DNA from: Ipomoea triloba
Lineage: Eukaryota > Streptophyta > Magnoliopsida > Solanales > Convolvulaceae
DNA: 64,000 nucleotides
NCBI RefSeq assembly: GCF_003576645.1
Contig: NC_044919.1
Coordinates: 28,457,528-28,521,527 of the forward strand
Direction of reading: 5' to 3'
A program made the position numbers and the translations under genes. The number at the start of each line of letters is the position of its first letter. Position 1 is the first letter of the stretch. This document shows positions 23,867 through 36,322 of this stretch, one piece after another. The notes beneath the pieces were generated by a model, which saw nothing but the letters and a program-made list of their open reading frames with translations, was not told where the DNA came from and ran no database searches.

Positions 23867-24456
23867 ATGGATCTGAATGAGCAAATGGTCAGTGATTCCT
23901 AACCTATTTTCTTCTCCATTTTTTGCGATCATGCTTTTATCTCTTCTTCCTCTTACCGTCTTTTCTGTTGCAGAGATCAGAATCGGAGGAGAGAAATAGG
24001 AGTAGCAAGGACAATAGCCCGGTTAAGAGTTGCAGCGATTGTCACACCACCAGAACGCCGCTCTGGCGTGGCGGTCCGGCTGGTCCCAAGGTAGTTTTTA
24101 CTTTTTACTTTTTACTTGCTGATTTTTTGAATTTTTGTTTTGAGTGGTGTAATGAGGTGAAGTTTTGGGTGCAGTCGCTTTGTAACGCGTGCGGGATCAA
24201 GTACAACAAGAAGAGAAGGCAGATGCTAGGGCTTGAGCGGGGGAGGAACGAGAAGGGAAAGAAGAGGAGGAAGAGCGGCGGCGGCGGAGACGGCGGCGGG
24301 AGCGCCGAGACAGCGAAGTCGCTTAGGATGCGGTGGATGGCATTGGAAGGAGAGACGGCGTTACGGAGATCGGAAAAGCTGTTGAGTCAGTTGCGAGAGG
24401 AGGAACAGGCGGCGATACTTTTGATGGCTCTCTCTTACGGCTCCGTTTACGCCTAG
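23867..24456 (+). CDS. Class B GATA transcription factor with LLM domain, 3 exons
   Basis: Exons 23867-23887, 23974-24090 and 24175-24456 give 139 aa. A short N-terminus precedes one GATA zinc finger of the class B form, C-x2-C-x18-C-x2-C, from CSDCHTTRTPLWRGGPAGPK across the exon 2/3 junction to SLCNACGIKYNKKRR. A long basic stretch (KGKKRRKSGGGG) follows. The C-terminus EEEQAAILLMALSYGSVYA contains the LLM motif of the GATA15/16/17-type subfamily. These nuclear proteins bind W-GATA-R sites; related B-GATAs act in greening, cytokinin and light responses. The exact orthologue cannot be fixed. The very short first exon (MDLNEQM) was accepted because it gives the start in phase with a good donor. 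Confidence 0.92.
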
Positions 24457-25861
24457 ACCCGACCCGCCCGCTCTGCAAACCCTAGCAAATCCCCATACAA
24501 CCATTTTCCCTGCTCCCCGTACCCGTTTAGGCAGTAAAAACCTCTAGGATTACTAATCGATTGACTCCATTGTTAACCCTCAAGCTTAGTGCTGCAATTG
24601 TAAGATCTTTGTTATAAGAAATGCAAGAAGAAGAAGAAGATGATGCTGCTGTAATAACCACTGACGGAGCATTCATTTTCTGTTTTAGTAATGCTGCGAT
24701 CTAATCTCGAATTTGTTGATTTCTTTTCCCCTTTTTGTTTGAATTGTTGACGTTTCCATGGCATTCATTTGTCGTCTTGTGCCCTTCACGGGACGGATTC
24801 ATCAATTTCAATGTCTGTCTGTGTGTCTCTGCTGGATAATGGTATTAATTACTATTCAAAGCATGAACACTGGATTCCGAGGGAAATTTCAATTTCAAAT
24901 CCATTTTTCCAATTTCTGCAATCCATTCAACTTTCAAATTAGTATTCGTACGATTCCTTCCATCTTCTCCAATCTCCTTGCCTCGCAGCCAGATATGCAA
25001 AAGGGGAAAGTATTGTTCATTTTTCAGTAATTAAACAAAAGGATACAACTATCACTGGAAAAAGAAAAAGCCTTTTTGCCTTTTTTGTATGTAATGTTTT
25101 ATTGGTAAAACTAAACATTTTTTTTTTTTAAACATTGGTTCTACAAAGATTGTATCACGTGACTCCACATTACTAACCTATAATGATGTTTTGCTTATGA
25201 TAAATTTGTGACACCAGATGCACTGATAAATTATGATATCAGGTTGCACTCTCATATGAAAGGGGTTGTATCCTCATAGAAGTGGGTTTGAGTCAGCTTC
25301 AATAGATTGAGAAACCAGATTGCACCCTTATATGGGAGGGACCTTCATAGGGGTGGGTTTGAGTCAGCTTCAGTAGATTGAGAAACCAAATTGCACCCTC
25401 ATATGGGAGGGTTGCATAGAGAAAATTTGTGATGATAATTTTGACATGTAATCTTAATTGATTGATTAATAAATTAGGTAATTAGTCAAAAAAAATCACT
25501 AATCTGTGTGATGTAACATACCAGTAGTAAATTTGTGTAATGTAATTGTGTTATCGTAGGTGTTAGTTGTTTCTGGATAAGGCTAGAGATGACGGCGAAT
25601 TGAAGAAGCAAAAATGTGACGCGTAGAATGTAGATGCCACTAGAAGCTCCAGAAATTTCGACACGTAACTTTTCATTCATCACTGCACCGCCGCCGCCGC
25701 GCACTTGTATTAATCATAGTATATAAGCATTCATCGCCTCTCCTAAATTTGGTTAAACCCGCAGAGTAAGAATTGAATCATTCTACTATAGGACGGTAAA
25801 AACTATAATAAATTTCTTGTTTCTTTGTCGCATACGAATTGAAGCCCAAAAAAACTCAAGT
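24457..25861. other. Intergenic region with a short tandem repeat
   Basis: Contains the 3' UTR of the GATA gene and AT-rich DNA with no recognised gene. The imperfect tandem repeat at 25240-25425 is listed separately. Confidence 0.45.
25240..25425. repeat. Imperfect tandem repeat, unit about 70-75 bp
   Basis: Two and a half units, each beginning with a form of CAGATTGCACCCTCATATGGG and containing GTGGGTTTGAGTCAGCTTCA and TAGATTGAGAAACCA. The GGGTTTGAGTC core resembles a tRNA-type B box, so the unit could derive from a SINE. Confidence 0.6.
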
Positions 25862-26645
25862 ATGTATAGTAGATTAGCAGCAAAGCTGAATCGTCCCCTC
25901 CTAGGATTGATTCCGAGGAATCAATACTGTCTGCCGGAAAGGCTTTTGTCGGCCTCTGTCGGCCGGACAGCGGACCCTGATCTTCATGGCGGTGATGTTG
26001 ATGTAAGTAAGCAGTTGATTCTTGAATAAATATAATTATGATAGTACTCAAAAAATATATATATATAATTATGATAGTGGTTTTGTGTTTAATTATATGC
26101 AGGAATATGATGCCGCGGAGGCGAAGAAGGCGGAAACGGCGACGGGGGATTCGGAGATTAAACCCAGCAGCACCGGAAAAGTCCCATTTTCGCCGTCGAA
26201 ATCCCCTTGTGGGTCATCGCCCAAGATAGAGAGCAGAGGCGTGAACGATCGCATAGACCCAAACGTCCAACAAAAGCGTCGCAATTCTACCGCCTCAATC
26301 CCTGACGTCAGCTGCGCGGGGTTGGACGGCGGGCCGTGGCCGGATGACGCGACGGAACGGCGCCGACAAGAGGACGACAACAAGGAATACTTCAAGCACC
26401 ACAAGGCGTCGCCGTTGTCGGGATTAAAAATGGTCGACACAAGAAAGCCGATAACACGAGCAACCGATGGGAGCAGTGGTGGAGCCGCCGCAGGAGGTGT
26501 GGTGGTGTGGCTGCCGGAGCAGTTGGAATCGGCGGAGGACACGCTGTTGAGAGCCATGGAAATATGGAAAGAAAACGCAGCGAGGGGCGACCCAGATTCC
26601 CCGCACGGCAAGATTCTCAGGAATCTTAGAGGAGAATATTGGTGA
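25862..26645 (+). CDS. Plant protein of unknown function, putative organelle presequence, 2 exons
   Basis: Exons 25862-26002 and 26103-26645 give 227 aa. The N-terminus (MYSRLAAKLNRPLLGLIPRN) is rich in Arg, Leu and Ser with no acidic residues, and resembles a mitochondrial presequence. The centre is hydrophilic and Ser/Pro/Asp rich, probably disordered. The better-structured end has HHKASPLSGLKMVDTRKPIT, a Gly/Ala spacer, then VWLPEQLESAEDTLLRAMEI and RGDPDSPHGKILRNLRGEYW. It may belong to a plant family loosely annotated as LEA-like or stress-related; I do not recognise it with certainty. Another in-frame Met lies upstream, but the presequence-like start at 25862 is preferred. Confidence 0.7.
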
Positions 26646-27710
26646 TCAATCAATATAATATATAATTCTCCAACTAAAATCTAAACTGTACTGTAAACCA
26701 CGGTTAAACACTCTACTTATATCTTATATCTATCCCCTGTAATAATACCTCAACTACTCCTTGGATGAATTCCACGACGCATTAACGCCGTCACCTGCCT
26801 TATCTCCAACTATCATTATATTAGTACACCTACAATAACGTCTCAGGTTCACAACATTAACGACTGTGTATAATGTTATGTTAGACGCTTAGCTTCATAA
26901 ACAACCAAAATCTATAACCGGAAACAATGAAACAAACAGAGATAATTCACTTTCAGCGGCAAATGCACGTGCAATGCACACGCGTCGACGTTGACCTTCG
27001 TTCCCTGGCCTGGATCGGCTGCAATGGACGGTTAGATGCTTTTTTATTTTAGTGAATGCCAGGGTACAGCTAATTCCAGCTGGGGTACAACCACCCTATA
27101 ATCTTTATCATAACATATGTTATTTCATGTTAAATTGGATCGGTGAAAATGTTAAATAATCGTGAGTTATCTCAGTTAATTTTTAGGTAGAGGTAAGTAA
27201 ATTGTTTGTCATATCGTCTAATTTTATCTTATTATTTAAGGTGAACAGTTACTTATCTAAATAATTGTTAATGACATTGTGATCTAGAGACTAATGACAT
27301 TGTGATCTAGAATTATCTTATTATTTAAGGTGAACAGTTAATTATTCTAGAATTATCTTATTATTTAAGGTGAACAGTTAATTATCTAAATAATTGTTAA
27401 TGACATTGTGATCTAGAGACTAATGACATTGTGATCTAGAAGTCAGTAAAATAGATAACCATTTTAAAATAAAATGTCATTTTATTAAACGTAAAATGAA
27501 ATAAATGCTTGGAAAGAAAATAAGGGGAAAGTGCATTAAATTGAAGCCAGAAAAGCAGTTGAAACTCATTTAATATTACTCCCCATATACCCAACTCCCC
27601 ACTACCAAATGTTCTATATTTCTCCTCTTTGTTCACACGCAACCTTCAATTTTCTGAAGGGAGTTGCAAATCAAGATAAGGCGGTTACGAGATCGTGATC
27701 CGGGTGGGGA
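26646..27710. other. Intergenic region with local tandem duplication
   Basis: AT-rich with no gene recognised. The tandem repeat at 27225-27442 is listed separately. The last 100 bases before 27711 should hold the promoter and leader of the next gene. Confidence 0.45.
27225..27442. repeat. Compound tandem repeat
   Basis: The units AATTATCTTATTATTTAAGG plus TGAACAGTTA and TAATGACATTGTGATCTAGA recur several times in alternating order, giving an approximately 110-bp higher-order unit present twice. Confidence 0.75.
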
Positions 27711-28175
27711 ATGGAAGGGGTGTCTGTTAATGTATACAACGGATTAAAGCAGTACTGGAAGAGGAAGGGATACGAGAGGATAGGCCGCGGCGGCCGGAGA
27801 AGAAAGTACGGCGGGGACGGGGACGGGGACGGAGCTAGCCGCCGGAAGAAACCGTCGTGGAGGATAAAGCTCACGCCGAAGCTCAAGCTCAATCTCAACC
27901 TCCGATTTTCCCCTAAAAAGCTTCTTATTCGCCTCCGCAACGCTTACGTCAACATGATGCTGAGGATTGCCAACACACGCGTCATCGGCGGCGGCATGGG
28001 CGGATTTCCCGGCGACACCGGCGTCGCCGGCTTCGGAACCCGGCCACTCAAGGAGTACGACGAGAGGATGCTCATCCAGATCTACAAATCTATGCTGGCA
28101 GCTCACGGTCAAGCTCAACTGGTTCCCCGTGATGCACCGCCCCGAATCGCCAACCCTATTACGTGTCCACGTTAG
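27711..28175 (+). CDS. Small basic plant protein of unknown function, single exon
   Basis: An intronless frame of 154 aa. The N-terminus (MEGVSVNVYNGLKQYWKRKG) is followed by a very basic, Gly/Asp-rich segment (RRRKYGGDGDGDGASRRKK), then repeated Lys/Leu (LTPKLKLNLNLRFSPKKLL). A conserved-looking core AYVNMMLRIANTRV precedes KEYDERMLIQIYKSMLAA near the C-terminus. The KEYDERM-IYKS block is one I associate with small uncharacterised plant proteins; no function is known to me. The composition is GC rich relative to the flanks, as expected for coding DNA. It starts at the first ATG of the frame. Confidence 0.75.
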   Translation: MEGVSVNVYNGLKQYWKRKGYERIGRGGRRRKYGGDGDGDGASRRKKPSWRIKLTPKLKLNLNLRFSPKKLLIRLRNAYVNMMLRIANTRVIGGGMGGFPGDTGVAGFGTRPLKEYDERMLIQIYKSMLAAHGQAQLVPRDAPPRIANPITCPR

Positions 28176-29527
28176 GGTAAAATTCCTCCCAAACACAAAA
28201 CTATACAAAATAACTTTTTCACTTTTCACCACACATTTTTCTGGGTTTTAATCCAGTAAAAAATAACGCCGTTATCACTTACTTCCCTTTCACCGCTTTT
28301 ACTAGTCAAGCTCATTAAATGCTAGCAAAAATTTGGCATGCTATAATATAATACCGCTGTGCACTAATTACTGTAATTCTAAACTCATAATCTTAATTAG
28401 TACTTCCAAGTTCATCTCATTTTCCTCGTTATATTTATTATTATTCATTAATTTAATTAAATTTTTGTTGGTTAATCAAATCTGACATGGGAGTTGTACC
28501 AAAGCTGAGTGGTTAACAAGTAAAGATGCCAATAATGTATGTTTGCATGTGCGTCCGAGAAACGACAAGTTTTGTATGTTAGTGGGTGTAATTTTCCCAT
28601 CAATTGTCCGGGCAATATTTGAAAAGCATGATTTTAGGTTCAAAAAACCAATAGTTTTAGAACTTGCCCACAAGGAATTTGTTTGTTTGTAATGTAATGG
28701 CATCGCTTTCCTAACGATAAAAGACAAATCATTAGCATTATGCGAGTAAAATAAAGAAAATAATGTTTAAAATTTTGTTGGGCTGTGGTAGTAGATATGT
28801 ATGAATCGTGCCTCTCTGCCCTGTTGTTCAGAAAATGGGCCCATCTTCAAAAAAAAAATAAAATGGGCCCATCTTTGGGTTGACTCAAAGCATACATGTC
28901 TCCCATTACCCCATTTCCTTTCTGTCCACAACACCAATAATTCTCTCATTCTCATCATCAAACAAAGTAACTCTTAGAGTCTCCTACTGTTAGAGTCTCC
29001 TCAGAACACCTCACGATCTGATTAAAAAATAAAAGTAGTTGTGAGTAAGCAAAATTTAATGCTTATCACGTAATGTTAACTTGCTATAGGACGTAAAATA
29101 AGTTTAATTGTATTCTTTAGAGTTATTATTACAATAACTTTATTTTTTTGGTATTGTTCCAAGAGAACTCTTCAGCCTGAGTTGTTGGGCTGTTGTCTTT
29201 GACCCAATGCAGCAAATTGGGTTGGGCTTTCCTATGAGCATAGACCTTTGGCCCACGACTAAGTAATTTCGGGTGCAAAACATCTTTTACCATGATTATA
29301 TAAATTCAACAGGACTGATAGAAATTACGTTTTGACAAGTGTTATACTTAAGGAAGCTAGGCATGAATTATGGAAAGTCTAGAATTACTAAACTTGTTTA
29401 ATAAATCTTTAGAAATCTGATTTCCATAAGCATAAAATCGACAAAGAAAGGAGGAAGAAGGACAAGCAATCAATTTTATACAAAGTAATACACCTTCTTC
29501 ATCATTTTAAAGAGTACACTATTAGGG
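28176..29527. other. Gene-poor intergenic DNA
   Basis: No gene recognised. A tRNA-like A-box string (CAAAGCTGAGTGGTTAACAAG near 28500) lacks a convincing B box. A short direct repeat, AAATGGGCCCATCTT, occurs near 28833 and 28861. Confidence 0.4.
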
Positions 29528-29921
29528 ATGCTTGGTTCGCGCAATCTTAGATTACCTTAGATAATGTTAGAGTGCTATGAATGTTAATTACGGTGAATGT
29601 TAGATTCTTGTGTTTGGTTAAATATGAGGCATATAATATAAGTCTGTTTGGTTTAGGAGTTATCTTTTATGTAATAATGATTTAAAAAAAAAAAACTTTA
29701 AGAAACATGATGGGAAAATTACACCCACTACCATACAAAACTTTAGTATTCTATTGTTTGGTTCGTCGAAGGAATAGACTTTAGTAATGTAATTTCAATG
29801 TTTGGTTAGTTTAATGAATAGAAATGGAATGTGTTTAAAAGACATAAATACCCCTATATAAAATCAACTCATAACTTAGATAAATAAAAATGTATTATTA
29901 TTATTATTATTATTACTTACA

Positions 29922-29966
<45 letters not shown>

Positions 29967-30320
29967 GAATTATAATATAATACAAAAGGGTATTTTTGGT
30001 ATTATAGTATAAAAGCTATTCCCAAATACTTGGAAATAGCTAATACTAGGGGTCCCTTAGAAATGGTTATTCCCTCTGCAAAGGGAATAGCTCATTCTTG
30101 GGAATGCTATTCCTAGAATAGAACGACGAACCAAACAGTGGAATAGGTCTATTTCCGAAAATGGTATTCCATTCCCGACCTATTCCACGAACCAAACATG
30201 CTGTAAGTGTTGTGAGGGAATCTTATTTGCTTCAAAATCTTATGTGGTTATAGCATATGATGTATTCTTAGGGGAAAGTTGCATTCCCTTAAAAAAGTAA
30301 GATAATATGAACTAAACATG
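29528..30320. mobile_element. Nested MITE-like elements
   Basis: An outer pair of inverted ends (ATGCTTGGTTCGCGCAATCTTA at 29528 and TAAGATAATATGAACTAAACATG ending at 30320) surrounds an inner pair (TGTTTGGTTCGTCGAAGG near 29755 and CCACGAACCAAACATG ending near 30199). TTA and TA microsatellites lie inside. No coding capacity or clear target duplications were found. Confidence 0.5.
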
Positions 30321-30354
30321 AAAATATAACATTTCAAAACTCACATTTCCTTTG

Positions 30355-30633
30355 ACTCTATTTGGTAAAATAGTTAGTTTATCAACTAATTTTGATTTAT
30401 TTGACCATTATTAGTTGTTTGACTTGATTTAAAAAATTTATATAAGTATTTTGGTTAATCAGCTTTTTGTAACTTCAAAATGCTAAAATTCAAAGAGTTG
30501 CTCAAAAACAACTTTTACAATTAGTTTTTTTATAAAAAAAATTATATCAAACATCTTTCTACAATTAACTAATGTTATCAACTAGTTATACTCTAACCCT
30601 AACAACTAACAACCATTTACCAAAGAATCTCTA
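30355..30633. mobile_element. hAT-type MITE, TTTGGTAAA-ended family
   Basis: About 278 bp with ends CTCTATTTGGTAAAAT and ATTTACCAAAGAATCTC. Size, ends and internal motifs (ATTAGTTG, CAACTAAT) match the element in the Di19 intron at 54259-54532, so both belong to one family. Confidence 0.6.
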
Positions 30634-33600
30634 TATAACTTGAACCAAAAACTCTCTTAATCTATCAGTTGAGCAGTACATTCATTTCATTACATTACTT
30701 GGTAATTTCAGTAGTATACCCCAACCGCAGTTTACAGTAGAGGAGACCCGGTCAATTTTTGCACCGACAACATAGGCAACTCCCAACATGTCTCTATTCC
30801 TATTTCTTAAACTTTCTTAAAATAAAAATAAAATAAAAGCATTGGTTTAAACAAACGCATCAGAAAATGCCACCTTATCTGATCCTTTAAACATGTATTA
30901 TCTTTTATTACCAATATTAAAGTTTCCAATGATGTCATTTTGTTGGTGAGGATAAATTGTGGTATATACTATTATTAGCCATGGCGCGCTTCTTAGCTTG
31001 CGAATCACGACAACTTTTTCCCTCACATTTTTTAGCTTTTACTTCTCTCATCTTTCCTGTTTTTGATTTTAACTTAAACATCATCTTCAGGCCTTTCAGT
31101 GTTCTGTTTTCTTTTTGTCAGAGTAATAAATGGTACTGCAAACGCTAATTGGTTCTTTCATCTACACGCCACTTGCGGAGCTCAACTATACTGTCGGTAC
31201 AAATAACAAATGTGACCGCACATATAACTTAGTTGATTTATGATAAAAAATTATGGATAAAGGTAAAATAACAGATGTAACCTAATGGGGGATTGAAATG
31301 GTCAGGTTTACACCAAACGTGTTTGAAAGTATAAGCATTGCGATTAGGTGGTGTGAGAATATTTGTGTAAAAAACTGGACAAATTTGATCTCAGCAGTTA
31401 GCTATACATACAGTTTTCAACGTCATCACATCAGCGCAGGAGTTAGTTAGTTAGGCTCTAATCAAACCAATTGCATCACTAATCACAAGTAATACAATGG
31501 GAGACGAGGTCGGCGTGGGCGTTAGTTGTTGCTTGTGCGTCTCAACCTCTTCAACGCCTCCTATTTTTTATTTTTTAACTATTTTTATTTTATAACCCGA
31601 CTTTTCCACTTCAATGAATTATATCTTATACTCTTGAACCCACTCTTAAGTCGTCTATTTTTAAATTGGTATTGCTGAATAAAGTATATTCACAGAGAAG
31701 TGACTAAGTGCCATGATCCTTTTATGTCTGATCTACGAACATCTTCTAAAGAGTTTAAATTCAATAAATTTTGTTTCCTTCCGTTGTATTTATTAAAAAA
31801 ACACCATGTTCACTCCTTATTCACTTGTGTTATAGGGTCTCCATCGTAGGTTCAAATTCGCCCATTTTAATTAAGTTAGACCATAAAAAATCATGCATAA
31901 AAACTGAAATATGAGTGGATGAGTAAGTACTGGGGTTAGATTTTCATAAACTTAGAAAGGGTATCTATATGGGCATAGGCCAGGGCATCTGTGTAGCGAG
32001 GGGAGGTGGGGGTTTAAATGTTGTCGGTTTCGATGGTGAGAATGAAGATGGTCCAGTCTCACAAAATGCTCGGCCACCACCTAACTGCCATCTCTAAAAC
32101 ATCCTTTGAATTTTTTCTGATCTCTTTTAAACCTAAAATAAAAATTGTATCGCTACTTTCCAGTTTATGTCTATTCATTCTTTTTCAAACATGGAATCTC
32201 GTCTCTTGTTGTAGGCTAAGGTTGTACATGTTTAAAACCTGTTTTCTATCTACCTGAATCACGTAAAATCCAACCCAATTCTTTTGCTCTACTAAAATCT
32301 TTCTGGTTTTCCGTGAGGAGTGGTGCAAAAATTTTGTGGACCAAAATAGATTGGGTTTTCAACCTGTCTGAATTTGGTAGATCATTTCAGCAAATATCAT
32401 CTTCAAATAATTAAAGATCATCCAACTAAGATGAATCATAGGATAATGTTTCATAGTCTAAATATGTTAAAAGGTTGTTACCTATTTATTTTTGAATGAT
32501 GAGAAAAATTCGTAATCACTATTTGAAAGTATATATAATAACCTACGAACTATACATGAAAGATAAATTGTAATCCGCACTAATATTTTATTACATAGTT
32601 TTATGTGTTTTATATTATAATTAATGGTAGTTGGGTCCAATTTATATAACTAATGATATAACATGCCAACTTTAGATAGTTGATAAACAATTCATTTTAG
32701 CAATTATATATATACATACACACACCCATGCCTAGATATTAGAAGATAAATTTAAGTCCGCACGGGCTTAGCGTATTGGTTCAATAGGTAGTATATTTTG
32801 GAGAAGAAGTAGAAGATAAATTTAAAATGAATGAATTTCAATCAGTCAGAATAGTTAGTGAATTGTTAATACAGTTTTAAAATTTAATAATCACTATATT
32901 AATGAGCTATGAGTTAAGTCTTTTTTCAAGTAAGAGTCAAAGTGATGCAGTCCAAACATAATCGATATTAGTTTCACATGTGGTTAAAATAGCGAATGTT
33001 GTACGTAAAATACATATAACAATCCAATGGTTTTGGATTATGCGAGTTAGGATTAATTGTCAAGTGGTGGACATACCAAATGTGGTAGGTTAAAAAAAAA
33101 ACAAACAAATAATAACATTTTGATGTGAATCAAATATAAATTAAGATAATTAATAGGATTGTACCATGGAAAGGTAGAATTATGGTAACATGATTTAGGA
33201 AAGGTAAATAGGTAAGTAATTGAGCATTGATTAGCGTCCGGCATGCATTTACTTGGGGAAATTAAACCGGGAAATTTATGGTGTGAAATCTGAAAGAATT
33301 AAATATAATATCAAAGGAAGGCCAAAAAAAAACTAACAAAAAAAGGCTCCTCTAAAACTTCAATTCAATGCCTCTCTCCCTCTCTCTATACCCATCCTTC
33401 CCTCTCTATTCTCCAGTTGTGTGACTGCGCTTTCGCTTCACCTTCTCCGGATAAGAGAGAAAGGAGAGAGAGAGAGGGGGGAAAGGAAGACTGTGGATTG
33501 GTGTCGCCGGCGAGTCGGTGCAGCGCCGCCGCTACATTTGCTCTGTTTGTTGAGTTTGCTTGGTTTCTGGTGGCGTCGGAATAGAGGCAAGGCATATATA

Positions 33601-33828
33601 TATATATAGTCAAATATCTTCAAACATCAAATAATTTCTGATTTTTTTGGGAGTTTGCATTAATTTGGTGTTTCTCAGAGCGAGGAAGCCCCACCTATCT
33701 GCCACACTCTGGCGGATGCTAGAGGAACCCTAGTGTTCCTCTTTTCTTCTTTCTGCTCTTCTCGGTTGTTGGGGTTTAAATTGAAGAGGAAGAGGAAGAG
33801 GAAGGGGGAGGGTTTCTCCGTTAGGAAG
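30634..33828. other. Gene-poor intergenic DNA and GATL upstream region
   Basis: No gene recognised from 30634 to about 33340. Possible degraded SINE traces (GTAGGTTCAAATTCGCCC near 31846; GGGCTTAGCGTATTGG near 32764) are too weak to call. From 33360 a pyrimidine-rich stretch (CCTCTCTCCCTCTCTCTATA) marks the likely GATL promoter and long 5' leader. Confidence 0.4.
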
Positions 33829-34920
33829 ATGCTTTGGATAATGAAATTCTCCTGGTTCGTCTCCGCCGCAATGGTGATGGTTGTTCTATTTCCGTCGCTG
33901 CAATCGTTTCCGCCGGCGGAGGCCATTAGATCGTCCAACCTTGATTCCTACCTTAGGTTTCAAGGACAGATTGCTTCCAGCGGTGCACTCGACCGATTCT
34001 CTTTCCGGAAAGCGCCGCCGTTTCGTAATGCCGGTGGATGCGGCTCCGTGTTGGGGGAAAGCCACGTGTGTGATCCCTCTCTGGTTCACGTCGCGATTAC
34101 TCTGGACATGGAGTATCTCCGGGGCTCAATCGCGGCGGTGCATTCGATTCTGCAGCATTCTAGGTGTCCGGAGAGTGTGTTCTTCCATTTCCTGGTCTCT
34201 GAAACCAGTCTGGAAAGCCTAGTGAGATCCACTTTTCCGGAGATGAAGTTTAAGGTGTATTATTTCGATCCGGAGAGAGTCCGGAGCCTCATATCCACTT
34301 CCGTCCGGCAAGCGCTGGAGGAGCCGCTCAACTATGCTCGGAATTATTTGGCGGATATGCTGGAGCCCTGCGTACGCAGGGTTATATACTTGGATTCTGA
34401 TCTGGTTGTGGTGGACGATATTTCCAAGCTGTGGACTACAAACTTGGGGGACAAGACCATCGGAGCTCCGGAGTATTGTCACGCCAATTTCACCAAGTAC
34501 TTCACCTCTAATTTCTGGTCGGACCGGAGGTTATACGCCACTTTCGCCGCCCGGAAACCGTGCTACTTCAACACCGGCGTTATGGTCATAGATCTAGCGA
34601 AATGGAGGCGGTTGGGGTACACGAAGCATATCGAGAGGTGGATGGAGATCCAGAAGACGAACCGGATCTACGAATTGGGGTCATTACCGCCATTCCTGCT
34701 AGTGTTTGCGGGAGAAGTGGCCCCCATTGAGCACAGATGGAACCAGCACGGTTTAGGCGGCGACAATGTACGAGGAAGCTGCCGGAACCTCCACCCCGGT
34801 CCGGTGAGTCTCCTCCACTGGAGCGGCAGCGGCAAGCCGTGGCTGAGGCTGGACTCCAGGAAGCCTTGCCCGCTCGACTCTCTATGGGCACCGTACGACC
34901 TCCATGGACATTCAACGTAA
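33829..34920 (+). CDS. GATL: Galacturonosyltransferase-like (GATL) GT8 glycosyltransferase, intronless
   Basis: The frame gives 363 aa from the ATG at 33829; a second ATG at 33841 would give 359 aa. Both place a hydrophobic segment ([19 protein letters not shown]) at the N-terminus, which would act as a signal peptide or anchor into the secretory pathway. The GT8 domain has [20 protein letters not shown], the metal-binding DxD motif in [12 protein letters not shown] (DSD at residues 189-191), [15 protein letters not shown] and NQHGLGGDN, then [17 protein letters not shown]. Length and absence of introns are normal for GATLs. The family is placed in Golgi synthesis of pectin and xylan; the donor and acceptor of this member are not shown. 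The frame opens further upstream but the extra residues are basic and leader-like. Confidence 0.93.
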   Translation: MLWIMKFSWFVSAAMVMVVLFPSLQSFPPAEAIRSSNLDSYLRFQGQIASSGALDRFSFRKAPPFRNAGGCGSVLGESHVCDPSLVHVAITLDMEYLRGSIAAVHSILQHSRCPESVFFHFLVSETSLESLVRSTFPEMKFKVYYFDPERVRSLISTSVRQALEEPLNYARNYLADMLEPCVRRVIYLDSDLVVVDDISKLWTTNLGDKTIGAPEYCHANFTKYFTSNFWSDRRLYATFAARKPCYFNTGVMVIDLAKWRRLGYTKHIERWMEIQKTNRIYELGSLPPFLLVFAGEVAPIEHRWNQHGLGGDNVRGSCRNLHPGPVSLLHWSGSGKPWLRLDSRKPCPLDSLWAPYDLHGHST

Positions 34921-36322
34921 ACAAACAACTCCTCTATTGTCCGGTAAATTCCTAGTCAGTCTAAATTTCTTTTGTTTTCCGTCTCTTTGAATTTTCCGTC
35001 CCCATTAATTTTTGTCAGTTTTTTTTTTTCTTATATTCAGAATTTTTTTCTCTTCATTTTTTGGCATTTGGATTAACATATAGCACCATTATTATATGAT
35101 GATGAGAGAGGATTTGTATTCTATTCAGCACTCTGCTCTCTGAAATAAAAGGGTGAAATTCAATTCCCACCGCCATTTCCCCAAAATCTATGTTTGAATT
35201 ATGATTGCATTTATGTTTGTAATTGATGCATACTAGTGTCTGTAAACTAGGGTCTATGTTTGGGCCAAAGAACACTAAAGATACGAGGTCAGAGTTTGAA
35301 TCCATCCTCCTAAAATAAAACGACAAGATTCTCTGTCTGGGGAGGTATTGTTTTAGCTGAGGATAGGAAGGTTGTAGCTTTGCTAGTTTTGTGCCTTGAC
35401 AACCTAGTAGACAACAACCAAACCACGATAGATGTTGGCTGCCATTAGCAACCTGAGTATGGATTAGAGAGGTCAACGGCGACCATGACAGTGGGATTGT
35501 AATTTAATTTAGAGCATTGATAGCTCTGCTAGTACCTTACAAATAGATACCATCCATGATGTGGGAAATACATAGTTTCACATGTGTACCCATGTTGTTG
35601 ATGACAACGATGATGTCGAGAGACAGCGCCGGCGTCGGACGGACGCAGCCGCCATTGCTGCAACTTAACAATGCTTTTTACTATTATTACGTATGACTCA
35701 CTGTGTGGATGTGTTTTACTTTTTGGCGTTAGCGGCGGATGTCTTGTGAACTACCCACTTAACCTAATAACCTCACCCTTTCTTAGCCACTCCCTTTCAT
35801 TTTCTTCCCTATTACTTTCATTCCCTGCGTGCCAAAACCACTCACCATCACTATAACAATCACACCATTTATTCGCCCTGTCCGTTATAATTGACCAATC
35901 AACGTTTAATTTTGCTTCCAGTAATAAGGTGGTGCTTGAATTCGCCCTAATCGACATTTAATGTTGCTTTCAGTAACAAGAAAATTAGGCATCAAGATAT
36001 TATAGTTGGATGAAATCCGAAATAAAATGTACAATGTTCACCAAGCATTACTTAATCATCATCCTATTATTAGTATTAGTGGTAAAATATCACACTCAAG
36101 AATCACATTTTACACAAGCTTAGGTTATACGTAATGCATAAATAGTTAATTAAAAAGGCAAGGCATAAATAAATGTGTGGAGTGAAAAATTAGGAGCCAG
36201 CTGGCAGGTGGTGAGTGACGTGGTATTTTTATTAACTAATGTCCAAACCACAGGGACCATTGCCAACTTGATTAAGCTTTTTCCCAATAAAAAAATGGGA
36301 TATTCTTAGCTGTCCTTAAGGC
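34921..36322. other. GATL 3' flank and intergenic DNA
   Basis: No gene recognised. A B-box-like string (CAGAGTTTGAATCCATCC near 35288) may be a SINE fragment. The rest is AT-rich unique-looking DNA. Confidence 0.4.

Noticed and set aside
28495..28570. tRNA-like string with an A-box resembling a tRNA-Ser/Leu start
   Set aside because: No matching B box, acceptor stem or cloverleaf could be found.
34586..34924. Minus-strand frames across the GATL gene as antisense genes
   Set aside because: They are mirror frames of a GC-rich coding sequence with no features of their own.
35054..35476. 140-codon minus-strand frame downstream of GATL
   Set aside because: No recognisable motif; it overlaps a B-box-like string typical of degenerate SINE DNA.
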